Positions 50,177 through 60,634 of a stretch of DNA of 64,000 bases are shown piece after piece; position 1 is the stretch's first letter; every line of letters starts with the position of its first letter. A program made the translations under genes and the position numbers. A model generated the notes under the pieces. The model did not search any database, was not told the origin of the DNA, and saw only the letters and a program-made list of their open reading frames with translations. Source of the stretch: Mermis nigrescens (lineage: Eukaryota > Nematoda > Enoplea > Mermithida > Mermithidae). The stretch is taken from the NCBI GenBank assembly GCA_036768485.1, contig JAVLUZ010000343.1, positions 367,001 to 431,000 on the forward strand, given 5' to 3'.

Positions 50177-50393
50177 TTATTCGAATCTTAAGTGACCAGA
50201 CGTGCATAAAATGTTTCACACACTTTCGGTCATAAATTTTAAAACTATCTCCAACAATAAGCTGACAGATAACGATTATAGCATTGATATAATATATAAA
50301 TATCGTAACCGTCGGCTCAATGTCGTTGAAAATTCTTAGAATTTATGCGCGAAGTTATGTGAGACAGACTATGGATGTTGGCGTGTGCGTGTG

Positions 50394-50763
50394 CAGACAT
50401 GCACATCATGGGAATTCTGGGGGCTGGAACTTTAAATTGCCATTTTCGGCCCAAAAACGGTGGGTATGCGTCAAAAAACATAGTTTTTCGGCGTTTCTAA
50501 TGCTCTATTCTAGAGCATGAAAGCAAAAAATTCGAAAAAATGAAAGGATTGAATGAATTGAAAGAAATGTAGTCAAAACAGTAGTATGTTGCTCGAAGCG
50601 TTGCACTTCTGAGCAAGTAGCTAAAATGTTTAAAAAGCATTTTTTTCAACGAATTTTCGAGAAATTTTGGAAAATTAAAAAATCATGAATTTAAGGGGCT
50701 AAAGTATTTTTGTTGGTTGAAAGGGGTGGGGCTGAAACTCCAACCCATTCAATATCGTGTGTG
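50394..50763 (+). mobile_element. Family B short element (370 bp), hAT-like
   Basis: Starts CAGACATGCACATCATGGG and ends ATATCGTGTGTG. Flanks TGCGTGTG and TGCATGGG match at 6 of 8. The hairpin is eroded (GCTCGAAGCGTTGC at 50590). Confidence 0.8.
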
Positions 50764-50799
50764 TGCATGGGTCTGATCTTCCTGCAGTAATAGGGAAGG

Positions 50800-51740
50800 G
50801 AACTTGGGCAGAAAATCAGGCGGATTCAGAATCGAAAGGAATATGATCAAGCAGAATTTTTACAAAAATGCTTGAAATTGTCCGCAAACCGTGTTAACTA
50901 TGGTTGCTTATTATGCATACCTATATACCTTAGGCTTTAAGATAGTTTCAGTTTAAAATTGACCCTGGTTTTTTAATTGGCTGATTTCACACAGACCGAG
51001 TGCACTGCAACTGTCCCTAAGACCAAGATAGGAAGGCAGAATTTCAAATAATCGGTCACTCTGAGAACAGTTTTATTTCGTCACTTTTCTAGAGACGCGT
51101 GAGAATACCTAACTGACTTGTTTAAAATAACTCGGGTATGACCTTAGGCAGCCGAGATAGGTTTAGTGTCCGTTCAGCAGCGAAAGGAAGGACGGATACA
51201 ATATGTAGGTGTAAGCAGGTGTACCTACCTATATTCATGTTCTTTGCTTCAATGCAGGTCCAGGACAAGATTCCTTAGTAGGTGACTTCCTGCGCACGGA
51301 ATCAATTTTATTCGCTTTACAATAGCGGCCTCTCTTTGTTTTTTTTATTGAATTTCGCACCAGAATCATAATTTCGTGTAACCCACTTTTGTAACCAATT
51401 TAATCGATAAACAATTATTCACTGCGTACAAGGTTTCGTACATTATATGGGTTATATCAGTTCATTTATATTCATAAAAAATCAGAAGTCTAGTCTCTCA
51501 ACGTAGTTCGCATAATATAAATTTACTGTAGGACAGTCCAAAATTATACTAAGTAACTGTGGAAGCGACTATTCACTAGGTAATAGTTTTGAAAAATGAG
51601 CTTGTTAAGCGAGAGTTGGAAACCAAGAGAAACTTAAAGTTTAAACATACCATTAAATTATGAAGAGAATTATAAAAGATTTTAAACTATAAGAAAATGA
51701 AAAAGGTGGGATTTTAGTAAATTAAAACAAATTTAGAGGA
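50800..51740. other. Unassigned intergenic stretch
   Basis: No supported gene or repeat family. Confidence 0.4.
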
Positions 51741-51749
51741 TATGATGAA

Positions 51750-52560
51750 ACAAATACAATACAAATACAAATATTTTATTTTCGTCGCACAAAAGAACAC
51801 AATAAGAAAAGAAACATTAATATACAATGAAATACAATTATAAATAAACATTCGACATGAATCATCATACAAAATCACATATTCTAAAAGCAAGAAATTA
51901 TTAATTAAAGTACATTTATACGAGATTAGTGCAAAAGACGAAGGTAGGCGCGCAGGCTAAATAAATTATGCACTTAGAACACGCCCCCTAGCAAATACCC
52001 CATTAGATCAACTTTTTCAACTTTTCACGGAGGGAAGCAACACTAGGAGATCTTACAACAGCTTCAGGAGAGAATTCCATACGTGAATCCACCTATTGGA
52101 TAAATCATACCCACGAACATCAAGCCGAAAAGAGTGCATTCACATTTCATTGAATTTTGAGCACGCGTGTTGTTTTCACAAAAAGTATAAAAAGTCGGCT
52201 TGCTGCAAAACGCATCTACCACTCAATATCTGATACATCATACACAGATCACTACGCAATCTGCGAATCTCCAGGCTATCCAGTTCTAAGGAACTGAGTC
52301 TTTCAGCATAAGAAAGTCCCCGAAATCAATAATTTTACGTGTAAATTTCCTTTGAACATTTTCTGATCATTGAAACATGGGTCTTACGGTATGGATTCAA
52401 ACAGTGCTACAATACTCAAGAAGCGGTCTGACGTAAACAGTAAAAGCCCTAGACATATTTAGTTTATTTTTAGAAGCAAATGATTTCGATATTAGCATAG
52501 CCCTAGCATAAGCTCATTATTGGTATGAGGGCATTGGTGTAGCTGGTTCACATATGTATT
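51750..52560 (-). mobile_element. LINE (jockey/CR1-like) 3' end, 5'-truncated
   Basis: The minus strand encodes YAERLSSLELDSLEIRRL followed by RSDLCMMYQILSG (about 52310-52200), the C-terminal signature of jockey/CR1-type reverse transcriptases. The frame is later interrupted. WIHVWNSL near 52100 matches the usual terminal WN.L. AATAAA and a (TTTGTA)n tail lie at 51755-51785. MYQI and the RRL core are shared with the LINE at 8420, implying related elements. Confidence 0.85.
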
Positions 52561-52688
52561 AAGATAGCCACGTTATAGGTACGTATACAGCAAGTAGTAT
52601 CCGGTGAAAGCTGCCACCTAACTGGTTTGATTTGAGTCAAGTCGAAAACAAATAAGGCAGTCATCAGATTTTTCCAGTAGATTCATGT

Positions 52689-52831
52689 GACTGACCAAAA
52701 TGTTGGTGCCAGCGTTTAAAATAAGCCTAAGTAATGGGATGCAACTCGCGTCGCTCGCTTCGCTCGCTCCGCTCGTCGCATCCCATTACTCAGGCTTATT
52801 TTAAACGCTGGCACCAACATTTTGGTCAGTC
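52689..52831. mobile_element. Palindromic hairpin element (143 bp)
   Basis: Arms of about 54 bp pair almost perfectly (GACTGACCAAAATGTTGGTG with CACCAACATTTTGGTCAGTC). The loop is CGTCGCTCGCTTCGCTCGC-like. CATG lies just outside both ends, a possible 4-bp duplication. Shares ATAAGCCTAAG with the hairpin at 11058-11210. Confidence 0.85.
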
Positions 52832-53391
52832 CATGATACTAAGCCTAAGCCTGATCAGCTGGTAAACCAGCAAAACATCACGAATACCTTGCAATCTTTA
52901 TCGAAATTAACCAGCGTTAGTCGATTGGTTATGGTTCTGGACTTTAGAGCAAGGGGTCCACGTTTCGAATCCGACTGCCAGCAACTTTCTCTCGTTTCCT
53001 CAGATGCTATCGACCGCACACATACGCCCTTATAATATGACTATGTTAATACATATGTGAACCAGCTACACGATTGCCTTGTTGAGAATAGGACGATCAC
53101 GTGCTATGCTATAACGACTCCTTGATTAAAGATTGAAAGAGTTAGGTGCTCGACTAATAACCTTGAAGCAATCTGATGTAATTGAATGATCTATTTGAAA
53201 TATGTTTGTGAATAGCAGATAAGCTATCACCCTGAATTGGCTTTCCTGTAGCAAATGAGATGCCAGTATGCTCTGCAATTCTACTCCCAAAATGTCGGCG
53301 AGTTTCGCCAATGTAACTAGCCATACAGCTAGAACACGTATTTTTCAAAACTATTCTAATTAACCTCTGCTTTTGCAACTCATTAAAGATG

Positions 53392-53900
53392 GGGCGTGGG
53401 TAAAAGGTGGCGCTGGCGCTGGTCCTGGCGCACATGGGTAAAAGATGGCGCTGGCGCTGGCCTTGGCCATGGCCAAGTGGGTAAAGGTGGCGCTGGCGCT
53501 GGCCCTGGCCATCGCCACTTGGGTAGAAGGTGGCGCTGGCGCTTGCCCTGGCTATTGCCACCTGGGTAAAAGGTGGCGCTGGCGCTGGCCATTGCCACCT
53601 GGGTAAAGATGGCGCTGGCGCTGGCCCTGGCTCTCGCCAACTGGGTAAAAGGTGGCGCTGGCCCTGGCCATTGCCGCCTGGGTAAAAGGTGGCGCTGGCG
53701 CTGGCTCTGGCCCTCGCCAACTGGGTAAAGGTGGCGCTGGCGCTGGCCCTGGCCATTGCCACTTGGGTAAAAGGTGGCGCTGGCGCTGGCCCCGGCCATT
53801 GCCACCTGGGTAAAAGGTGGTGCTGGCGCTGGCCCTGGCCCTCGCCAACTGGGTAAAGGTGGCGCTGGCGCTGGCCCTCGTCAACTGGGTAAAAGGTGGT
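53392..53900. repeat. Minisatellite of the left foldback arm
   Basis: About twelve units of 36-60 bp, each GGGTAAAAGGTGGCGCTGGCGC followed by variable GGCC(C/T)TGGCC and ATTGCCACC or CTCGCCAAC ends. The long minus-strand reading frames over it are by-products of the repeat. Confidence 0.9.
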
Positions 53901-53906
53901 GCTGGT

Positions 53907-54165
53907 CATACGTGGGCAGCAAGAAAATTCTGGGGGGGTGCAAGATTTTTTTGAAGATCGAAAAATGGCCTTAAAAATGGTGGTATGGCGATAAAAACAC
54001 CATTTTTCGACGTTTCTCATCAAGCACTATCCATTGGCATCAAAAAATTGCGAAAAAAACGAAAAAATTTTCAAAAATTGAATTCTGGGGGGGTATTTTG
54101 ATTTCTGGGGGGTATTTTGGTTTCTGGGGAAGGTGCATACCCCCAAACCCCCACGCTCAGGTGTG
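53907..54165 (-). mobile_element. Family A short element inside the foldback arm (259 bp)
   Basis: Starts CATACGTGGGCAGCAAGAAA and ends ACGCTCAGGTGTG. Flanks GTGCTGGT and GTGCTGGC match at 7 of 8 bases, within the minisatellite unit. Confidence 0.85.
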
Positions 54166-54989
54166 GTGCTGGCGCTCGGCTTAGTTTTGGCCACAGCCAA
54201 GTTGGTTAAACGTAGCGCCAGCCATTTGCCCTAGCTGATGTCAGCAGAGCTAGCGAAGATGTTTTACATAGCTTCTCTGAAACATCAAAATACGGGTTGA
54301 ACTTAATTAAAGTTATCTATCATTCAAATGAAGGTAGAAGGCATCTTAAATGTTGTACAGACTATACTAACGTATTGAACTGAAAATTTTAAAATTATCC
54401 GAGTGATTTTTTGAGCAAAATTAACTTTTAAAATGCAGAAAATACGCGGTTCACTATAACTTTCGATTTCAACGAAAATTTTATCCATACATTCTTTGCG
54501 TAAAATTAAGTTTTTGTGATGCAGAAGATATGTGGTTTTACGCCGCTTTTGACAGTCAATTAACATTTTCATCGAAAAATTGTAAAAGAATGAATCAAGT
54601 GGGTAAAACGTGGTGCTAGTTTTGGCCATGACCGTGGCCAAGTCGGTAAAAGGTAGCGCTTGGCCTCTGCTGGGTAAAAGGTGGCGTTGGCGCTTTTGCG
54701 AACAGTAAACTGACAGTTTACAGTAATTGCAGATTAACTGAAGGCATTTAATCGCATCTCTCAGCTTGGGGATTGAATATTCTTGAAGTTCATGCCCATA
54801 TATATAGGCAATTTGCGTTTCAACTGCTTTTGCAGTCAAAATAGGTAAATAAATTTACTAAAAGAAATGTTGTCCATATGCAAAATTTCTTGGAGCATCA
54901 GACTGTGCTGAAAATTTTAGATTTCAATGATATGAAATACCTATCTATTGATTTTATTTGGAAAAAGTAATTGCATAGACTGTTACGAC

Positions 54990-55244
54990 CACATCGGGCG
55001 TGGGGGTTTGGGGGTATGCACCCCCAAAACCGAAATACCCTCCAGAAATCAAAATACCCCCCCAGAATTCAATTTTTAAAAAATTATTTTTGTTTTTTTT
55101 TCGCAATTTTTTGATGCTAATGAATAGTGCTCGATAAGAAACGTTGTCAAATGGTGTTTTTTTCGCCATACCATTACCATTTTCAAGGCCCTTTGACTTT
55201 TGAAAAATCTTGCACCCCCAGAATTTTGTTGCTGCCCACGTATG
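54990..55244 (+). mobile_element. Family A short element in the foldback centre (255 bp)
   Basis: Starts CACATCGGGCGTGGGGG and ends GCTGCCCACGTATG. Flanking duplication not clear. Confidence 0.78.
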
Positions 55245-56299
55245 ATCGTTACATTCCTCCCCTTTTTAAAAATCAAATGATCTTGAATGTTTTAGGATTG
55301 TATTTCCAAAATTATTATATGCTGAGCAAAGGACTAATAAGTCAAATTAGGCAATGATTGATCCGACTTGATTTTCGCCACTTGATCAGTTTATAGTCGA
55401 CTCACTCTGATTTCATCGAATCTCCAAAGAAAGTCTGCTTTGTTCATATTTCTTTCAAAAAGAACCAAGAATGTATTTTCGCATTAGGCATGTATCAAGA
55501 ATTGCCAGGAAACTCAGTCGAAAAATAAAACAGATTTTTCCAATTTGCTAAGGCACAGCATGCATAATGTGCGTCCAGCATTAATATGCAATCTATAGTC
55601 TGACCCTTTAAGAAACCTTGCGTATGGACCTTATTTCTTTTAGTAAATTTACCTAAATACCTATTTTGACTACGAAAGCAGTTGAAACACAAATTGCCTT
55701 TAAATATGGGCATGAACTTCAAGAAATATTTAATTCCCATGAACTTCAAGAAATATTTAATCCCCAAGCTGAGAGATGCGATCGAATGCCATCAGTTAAT
55801 CTGCTTGTTTTAGCTGCTTTCGTTTTATGTGACAAAAAAGTGACTTACAATTACTGTATACTGTCAGTTTACTGATGGCAAAAGGGCCAGCGCCTCCTTT
55901 TACCCAGCCGAGGCCAATAACTTAATTTTACTCAAAGAACTTATGGAATAATTTATTTTTCGTAAAAAGGAACTATATTCAGCTAAAATTTTTGTTGAAA
56001 TCGAAAGTTATAGTTAACCAAGTATTTTCTGCATTTTAAAACTTAATTTTGCTCAAAAAATCACTCAAATAATTTTAAAATTTTCAGTTCAATACGTTAG
56101 TATAGTCTGTACAACTTTTAAGATGCCTTTCTAACTTCATTTGAATGACGAATAACTATAATTAAGTTCAACCCGTATTCTGATGTTTCAGAGAAGCTAT
56201 ATAAAACATCTTTGCTAGCTTTGCTGACATCAGCTAGGGCAAATTGCTGGCGCTACCTTTTACCAACTTGGCTGTGGCTAAAACAAGCCGAGCGCTAGC

Positions 56300-56640
56300 A
56301 CCATTTTTTACCCAGCTGATGAGGGCCAGCGCCACCTTTTACCCAGTTGGCGAGGGCCAGGGCCAGCGCCAGCGCCACCTTACCCAGGTGGCAATGGCCA
56401 GGGCCAGCGCCAGCGCCACCTTTTACCCAGATGGCAATGGCCAGGGCCAGCGCGAGCGCCACCTTTTACCCAGGTGGCAATGGCCAGGGCCAGCGCCAGC
56501 GCCACCTTTTAACTTGTTGGCGAGAGCCAGGGCTAGCGCCAGCTCCACCTTTTACCCAGTTGCCGAGGGCCAGCGCCAGCGCCACCTTTACCCACTTGGC
56601 CATGGCCAGGGCCAGCGCCAGCGCCACCTTTTACTTATGC
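56300..56640. repeat. Minisatellite of the right foldback arm
   Basis: Reverse complement of the left array (CCAGCGCCAGCGCCACCTTT units), about eight units, so the two arms differ in copy number. Confidence 0.9.
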
Positions 56641-56926
56641 CCTTAAAGATGCATGTGAACGGTTTGCATTTCAGGCAGGCCTGTATTCAGAGTTATAAGG
56701 AGGCACGTTCCCCCTTTGAAACGAAATAGGAAATTGGTTTTTCCCTGTACTCCCACTTTCTTTTTTTAGACAAAAATCGCAAAAAAATTTCGGCGCTTCG
56801 TGCCGAGTTGCACAATTAAGTAGGTAATTGAAGTATTTACTTTCAAACGCGCTTTTTAAACACTCCATTTTTAGTCTTTAGACATTCTAAAGCGTATTTA
56901 GCATCTATGTCTTTTGTCTGTCACAG

Positions 56927-58197
56927 GTTTTATACAAAAAAGAAGATGTTCAACCCGAAAGAATGACAGCAATTTTTTTGACGATGATTATGAAGGCAGT
57001 AATTATTTGCAGTCAAGTGCAGGTAATTTGGCAAACAATGTAAAATTATATGCAGTCAAAAACCAGCGGTCTAGACTGCAGGCAATATAGCACACAACGT
57101 AAAATTATATGCAGTCAAAAACCAGCGGCCTAGACTGCAGGTATTATAGCACACAATGTAAAATTATATGCAGTCAAAAACCAGCGGCTGGACTGCAGGT
57201 AATATAGCACACAATGTGATAGTATATGCAGTCAAGTTGAATGCTTACTGATATGGGAAGCTGGCGTACGCTCGCATTTCAACATGTAGTAGATGGTTAT
57301 AGAACGCACTTTTATTTGAGATGGTCTGGCAGATTTGATTCCTCAATCCTCATCAGGGAATGCTTTTTTGCGCTGCATGGGTAGCAGCCTCAATAGCTGC
57401 TGGGACAGCATAAGCTCTGGTCCTGCTTGATAGATATTGAGTAGATGTTGTTATTCTTGTCCTCATTCTGGGGAATTGTTTTATTGTAGTTAAAATAAAA
57501 TGCTTCGAAAACATGTACATACCAACAGGAAAGTCTACATGCCTACGCTGTCTTCAAACTTTATTTTTAGCCATTTTTGTCCTTTTATTGCGTTTATATG
57601 TAATTTTATGGCCGGCTAAATAGCCATTGTGTCAATTATTAGACATGATTCGACATCGTAAGACTAATTGGCTGTGATATTGCTAGTCTGTTTATTATGA
57701 TCTTATGTGCTCTGTTTGAACCACCCTGTAATTGTGCAGTTATAAATTTATTCCGGATTGATCAAACATGTGTGTTTGTATACCCCAGAGCTTACGCTGG
57801 CCCATCAACATGCTGCTAATGGGTGACTGACTGGGCAGCTATTGAGGCTGCTACCCATGTAGCGCAAAAAACATTCCCTAGTGAGGATTGAGGAAGCAAA
57901 TCTGCCAGAACATCTCAAATAAAAGTGCCTTCTAAAACCATCTACTGCAGGTTGAAATGCGAGCGAAGCGCTAGCTTCCCATATCAACAAGCATTCAACT
58001 TGACTGCATATAATATCATATTGTGTGCTATATTACCTGCAGTCCAGGCCGCTGGTTTTTGACTGCATATAATTTTACATTGTGTGCTATATTACCTGCA
58101 GTCTAGGCCGCCGAGTTTCGACTGCAAATTATTACTGCCGATAATGAATTTGCTGATAACTTTGATTATTTTAAGGGTGAATTCAGAGTCATACCCG
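56927..58197 (+). pseudogene. Exon-like reading frame interrupted by a foldback element
   Basis: After a good acceptor (TTTTGTCTGTCACAG) an open frame runs QKRRCSTRKNDSNFFDDDYE up to the 9-bp duplication at 56986-56994. It resumes in the same frame after the element (58149 onward) as FADNFDYFKGEFRVIP, with a possible donor CCC|GTAATC at 58196. The two halves are separated by a 1145-bp inverted-repeat insertion. I do not recognise the product. It may be a real exon broken in this haplotype, or chance: about 45 stop-free codons in AT-rich DNA is suggestive, not proof. Confidence 0.35.
56995..58139. mobile_element. Second foldback-like element with tandem subrepeats (1.15 kb)
   Basis: Flanks GATTATGAA (56986-56994) and GATAATGAA (58140-58148) match at 8 of 9. 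Ends GGCAGTAATTATTTGCAGTC and GACTGCAAATTATTACTGCC are inverted with one mismatch. Arms of about 400 bp hold tandem units of about 60 bp (GCAGTCAAAAACCAGCGG.. GACTGCAGGTAATATAGCAC): four on the left (57000-57235), two on the right (58015-58130). No ORF of note. It interrupts an exon-like frame. Confidence 0.87.
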
Positions 58198-58199
58198 TA

Positions 58200-58480
58200 A
58201 TCCGGCTGATTTTGTAAAAATTTTAACGTTTAAATTCAAGATCGAATTTCTTTTTTGCAAAATTTTACGGGGCTCTGCTCGTGATTCTGTTAGGGAGGCG
58301 CTTGAACGCGCCACATCAAGACCCCCAGCCCTAAAAGAGATGGTTCCCATATACTCGTCGTATCTAAGGTGCCCGGGTAGCAATATTAGCTAAATGAAAT
58401 TTATCCTTTGGTCCCCCATACTTAAAAAAAATGTTTGTCATGCTTTCCCCCCAAAACAAAATCCTGGATACGGGCCTGGT
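58200..58480. repeat. Short repeat remnants including a family E right end
   Basis: GCTTGAACGCGCC resembles 14540-14560, and CAAAATCCTGGATACGGGCC at 58454 is the terminal sequence of family E. Confidence 0.5.
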
Positions 58481-59520
58481 TGTAGGTATCCTTTTCTACG
58501 TTCCTATGTTCAGCCTAATGCATGCTGCTTTACGATTCTGCTAGACTTTCGTAAGGGATAATCTATTGAACGTGAAGGCACATGTGTAGCAAGGATTTTT
58601 TTCATTGTAATTGCTCGAAAATTTTTTGTTTTAAAAGCTGACAAAAAGCGCGCAAAAATGCGTCGCTGTTGTTTTGGGGCTTTTCACATCATCCTGCGAT
58701 AATTTCAACACGGCTAAAGTGCAGAATATGCGTTGCGTCAGAGATGGATTAAATTCAGTTCAGAAAGTTAGGATGTTAACAAAACTCGCAGGAGGACGGG
58801 AAATAAAATTTTTATAAAAAAATCTGTCCAATATTGTGACAGCTACAGGACCTTAAAGTTCACATTCAACAGAGCTTAAGAATAGATTTTAGCATTTATC
58901 CTAAGTCGGTTTTCTCGATACCTATGTTTTTATTGGGTTCCGGCTTAGCGTCAGATTAAATAGAATTTCAGGCTCCCCAGATCGGTATTACTCGTTTTTA
59001 CGTCAGTGTATACTTAACTAGCTGCTTAGGTCGGCTTTTAGACGTTTGGACCAAAATTTGCATACCACGCTCGAAAAAGATTTTTAAGCAAAATGATCAG
59101 TACCTATATTCGTCATCAGTATAGGTATCGGAAATGACACGAAAAATTATTTTTTGATGAAAACTTTGAATATTTCAATTTTATGTTATAGCGCTTAATC
59201 ACGTAAAACACTAATTTTGCGGCAAAGTTCGAAATATTTCGAAAAACAATGGCAAATTGTTGTTTTTGGGCCTTATTTCCACGACATCAGCACTTTTGTA
59301 CAAAATCTAAAGTTTCTAAATTCGTTTCTACGGATTTTTGACGGAATCCATTTTCTGCACGATTAAGTAGATAGCTAGTGCTGCACACTTTACAAATTTT
59401 ACTGCTCGAGTAGGACCTTAGATGAATAATGAATGCAAAGGACACCATCTCTTCTGCAGCTTGTGAAATTCTTCAATTATAACGTTCAAATTTTTGCAGA
59501 ATTGTTGGAATCTTGATTCT
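58480..59520. other. Unassigned intergenic stretch
   Basis: AT-rich, no supported gene or family. Confidence 0.4.
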
Positions 59521-59524
59521 GAAT

Positions 59525-59755
59525 GCAGCGATAAATGCCTATATGTGAGGGTGGATGGGGGATCTTCCTCACTCAAAGCCGGACATCCCTTCTATCCACC
59601 CCAAAGCCAAAAAATTTTTGACCCTCCTCCCATTTTTGGGAAAAATCGAATTTTTCGCCGTTTTTTGGCTGTTTTTGGCTAAACATTAGAGTTCATTTAC
59701 CCCCTTCCCCTAAAAAATGGCTGTGTACCCCATCCCAAATTTCAAGTCTTTACTT
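59525..59755 (-). repeat. Family I short element
   Basis: GACCCTCCTCCCATTTTTGG, GCCGTTTTTTGGCTGTTTTT and TTCAAGTCTTTACTTG parallel the copy at 22706-22930. Confidence 0.55.
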
Positions 59756-59759
59756 GTAT

Positions 59760-60420
59760 AAATAAAAGGTAAAGTGAGTGGACGAAAGCATGGAGTTTCT
59801 CACATTTTCATCTTCAGTATGTCGGAATGGGCGAGGGTTGAAATTTCCATGGGCTTAAATTAATGAAATTCGACAAAGTTTACCCCTTTCAATTTTTTTG
59901 ATATTAAATTTACCTAAGTAAAACGATAAAAAATTTTCAGTGCTATTCGGCCCCAATTTATTTTGTTTACGTATGAGGCTCATAATTGTACGATTTTTTT
60001 AATTCTATAAATGCGCAGACTATTGTAACACGTGTCTGCTTGAATTTTCATGTTGTGTTATTGTGTATCATCATTAAATTAAAGATTTTTAGGTAAGTCT
60101 GTTTAGTTTAGGTGAAATGCTCATGTTATTTTGTCTTAGTATATAAAACATAAAAAATGAAACAAAAATTTTATTTACAATAAAAACGAAAATGAGTTTT
60201 AAAAAATCTAAAGATTAATTGTGAGACAAAATATTGACGACCCCAGTATGAAATGTAAACACAATGTACGGACTGTGTCTACTTCCCCTCTTTAATCGCT
60301 GTTGGAGTTCAATTCTTTTTAAATGTAGCTAAAATCGTTATACTGATTTGCGGAACTTTTTTAGTTATGCCAAGGATTATGATCTAAACTTGCTCCGAAT
60401 CATCGTGTGAACGTTTAGAT
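59760..60420. other. Upstream region of the RWDD2-type gene
   Basis: No repeat family recognised; the promoter of the RWD gene is presumably here, but no clear core element is visible. Confidence 0.35.
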
Positions 60421-60424
60421 CTTG

Positions 60425-60634
60425 ATGACTAGTAGGAGTAGCATTCCTGTAGTCTCAAATGAGGCTGCGCTACAGTGCAAAAAGCTGCAAGAGGACGAAT
60501 TGTCTCTTTTACGAAGCATGTTCAACCAACCTGAGGAACTAGAATTTATTCTAGAATATCCTTCCGATAATGAATGCTTCGCTGAGAATCAGCCAAATGT
60601 TCCAGTGGTTTCTGAATTCGTTCTGAAGCTAAAG
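60425..60634 (+). CDS. RWDD2: RWDD2-type exon 1
   Basis: The start ATG is followed by TSRSSIPVVSNEAALQ and then the RWD helix QEDELSLLRSMF. The donor is AAG|GTAGGA, phase 0, at the family's strand VSEFVLKLK. An in-frame TTG lies one codon upstream but ATG is the natural choice. Confidence 0.8.

Larger units (their letters stand above)
53392..56642. mobile_element. Foldback-like element with minisatellite arms (3.25 kb)
   Basis: Exact 9-bp duplication TTAAAGATG at 53383-53391 and 56643-56651. Ends GGGCGTGGGTAAAAGG and CCTTTTACTTATGCCC are inverted. Each arm starts with a GGTGGCGCTGGCGCTGGCC minisatellite and continues with matched unique DNA: ATTTTAAAATTATCCGAGTG in the left arm pairs with CACTCAAATAATTTTAAAAT in the right. 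Arms run to about 54930 and from about 55480. The 9-bp duplication and subrepeat-bearing arms resemble Drosophila FB and MULE-type elements. No transposase. Two family A insertions lie inside. Confidence 0.88.

Noticed and set aside
53154..54023. Long minus-strand open frame (289 codons), with overlapping ones of 140 and 110 codons
   Set aside because: It runs through the GGTGGCGCTGGCGC minisatellite and a family A element. All three frames stay open because of the repeat unit, and there is no splice or start context.
56244..56729. 161-codon open frame
   Set aside because: It is the mirror image of the same minisatellite in the right foldback arm, with no independent evidence.
57000..57235. 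Regularly spaced 60-bp repeats considered as a CRISPR-like array
   Set aside because: Units are continuous tandem copies without unique spacers, lie in the arm of an inverted-repeat element, and the genome is eukaryotic.
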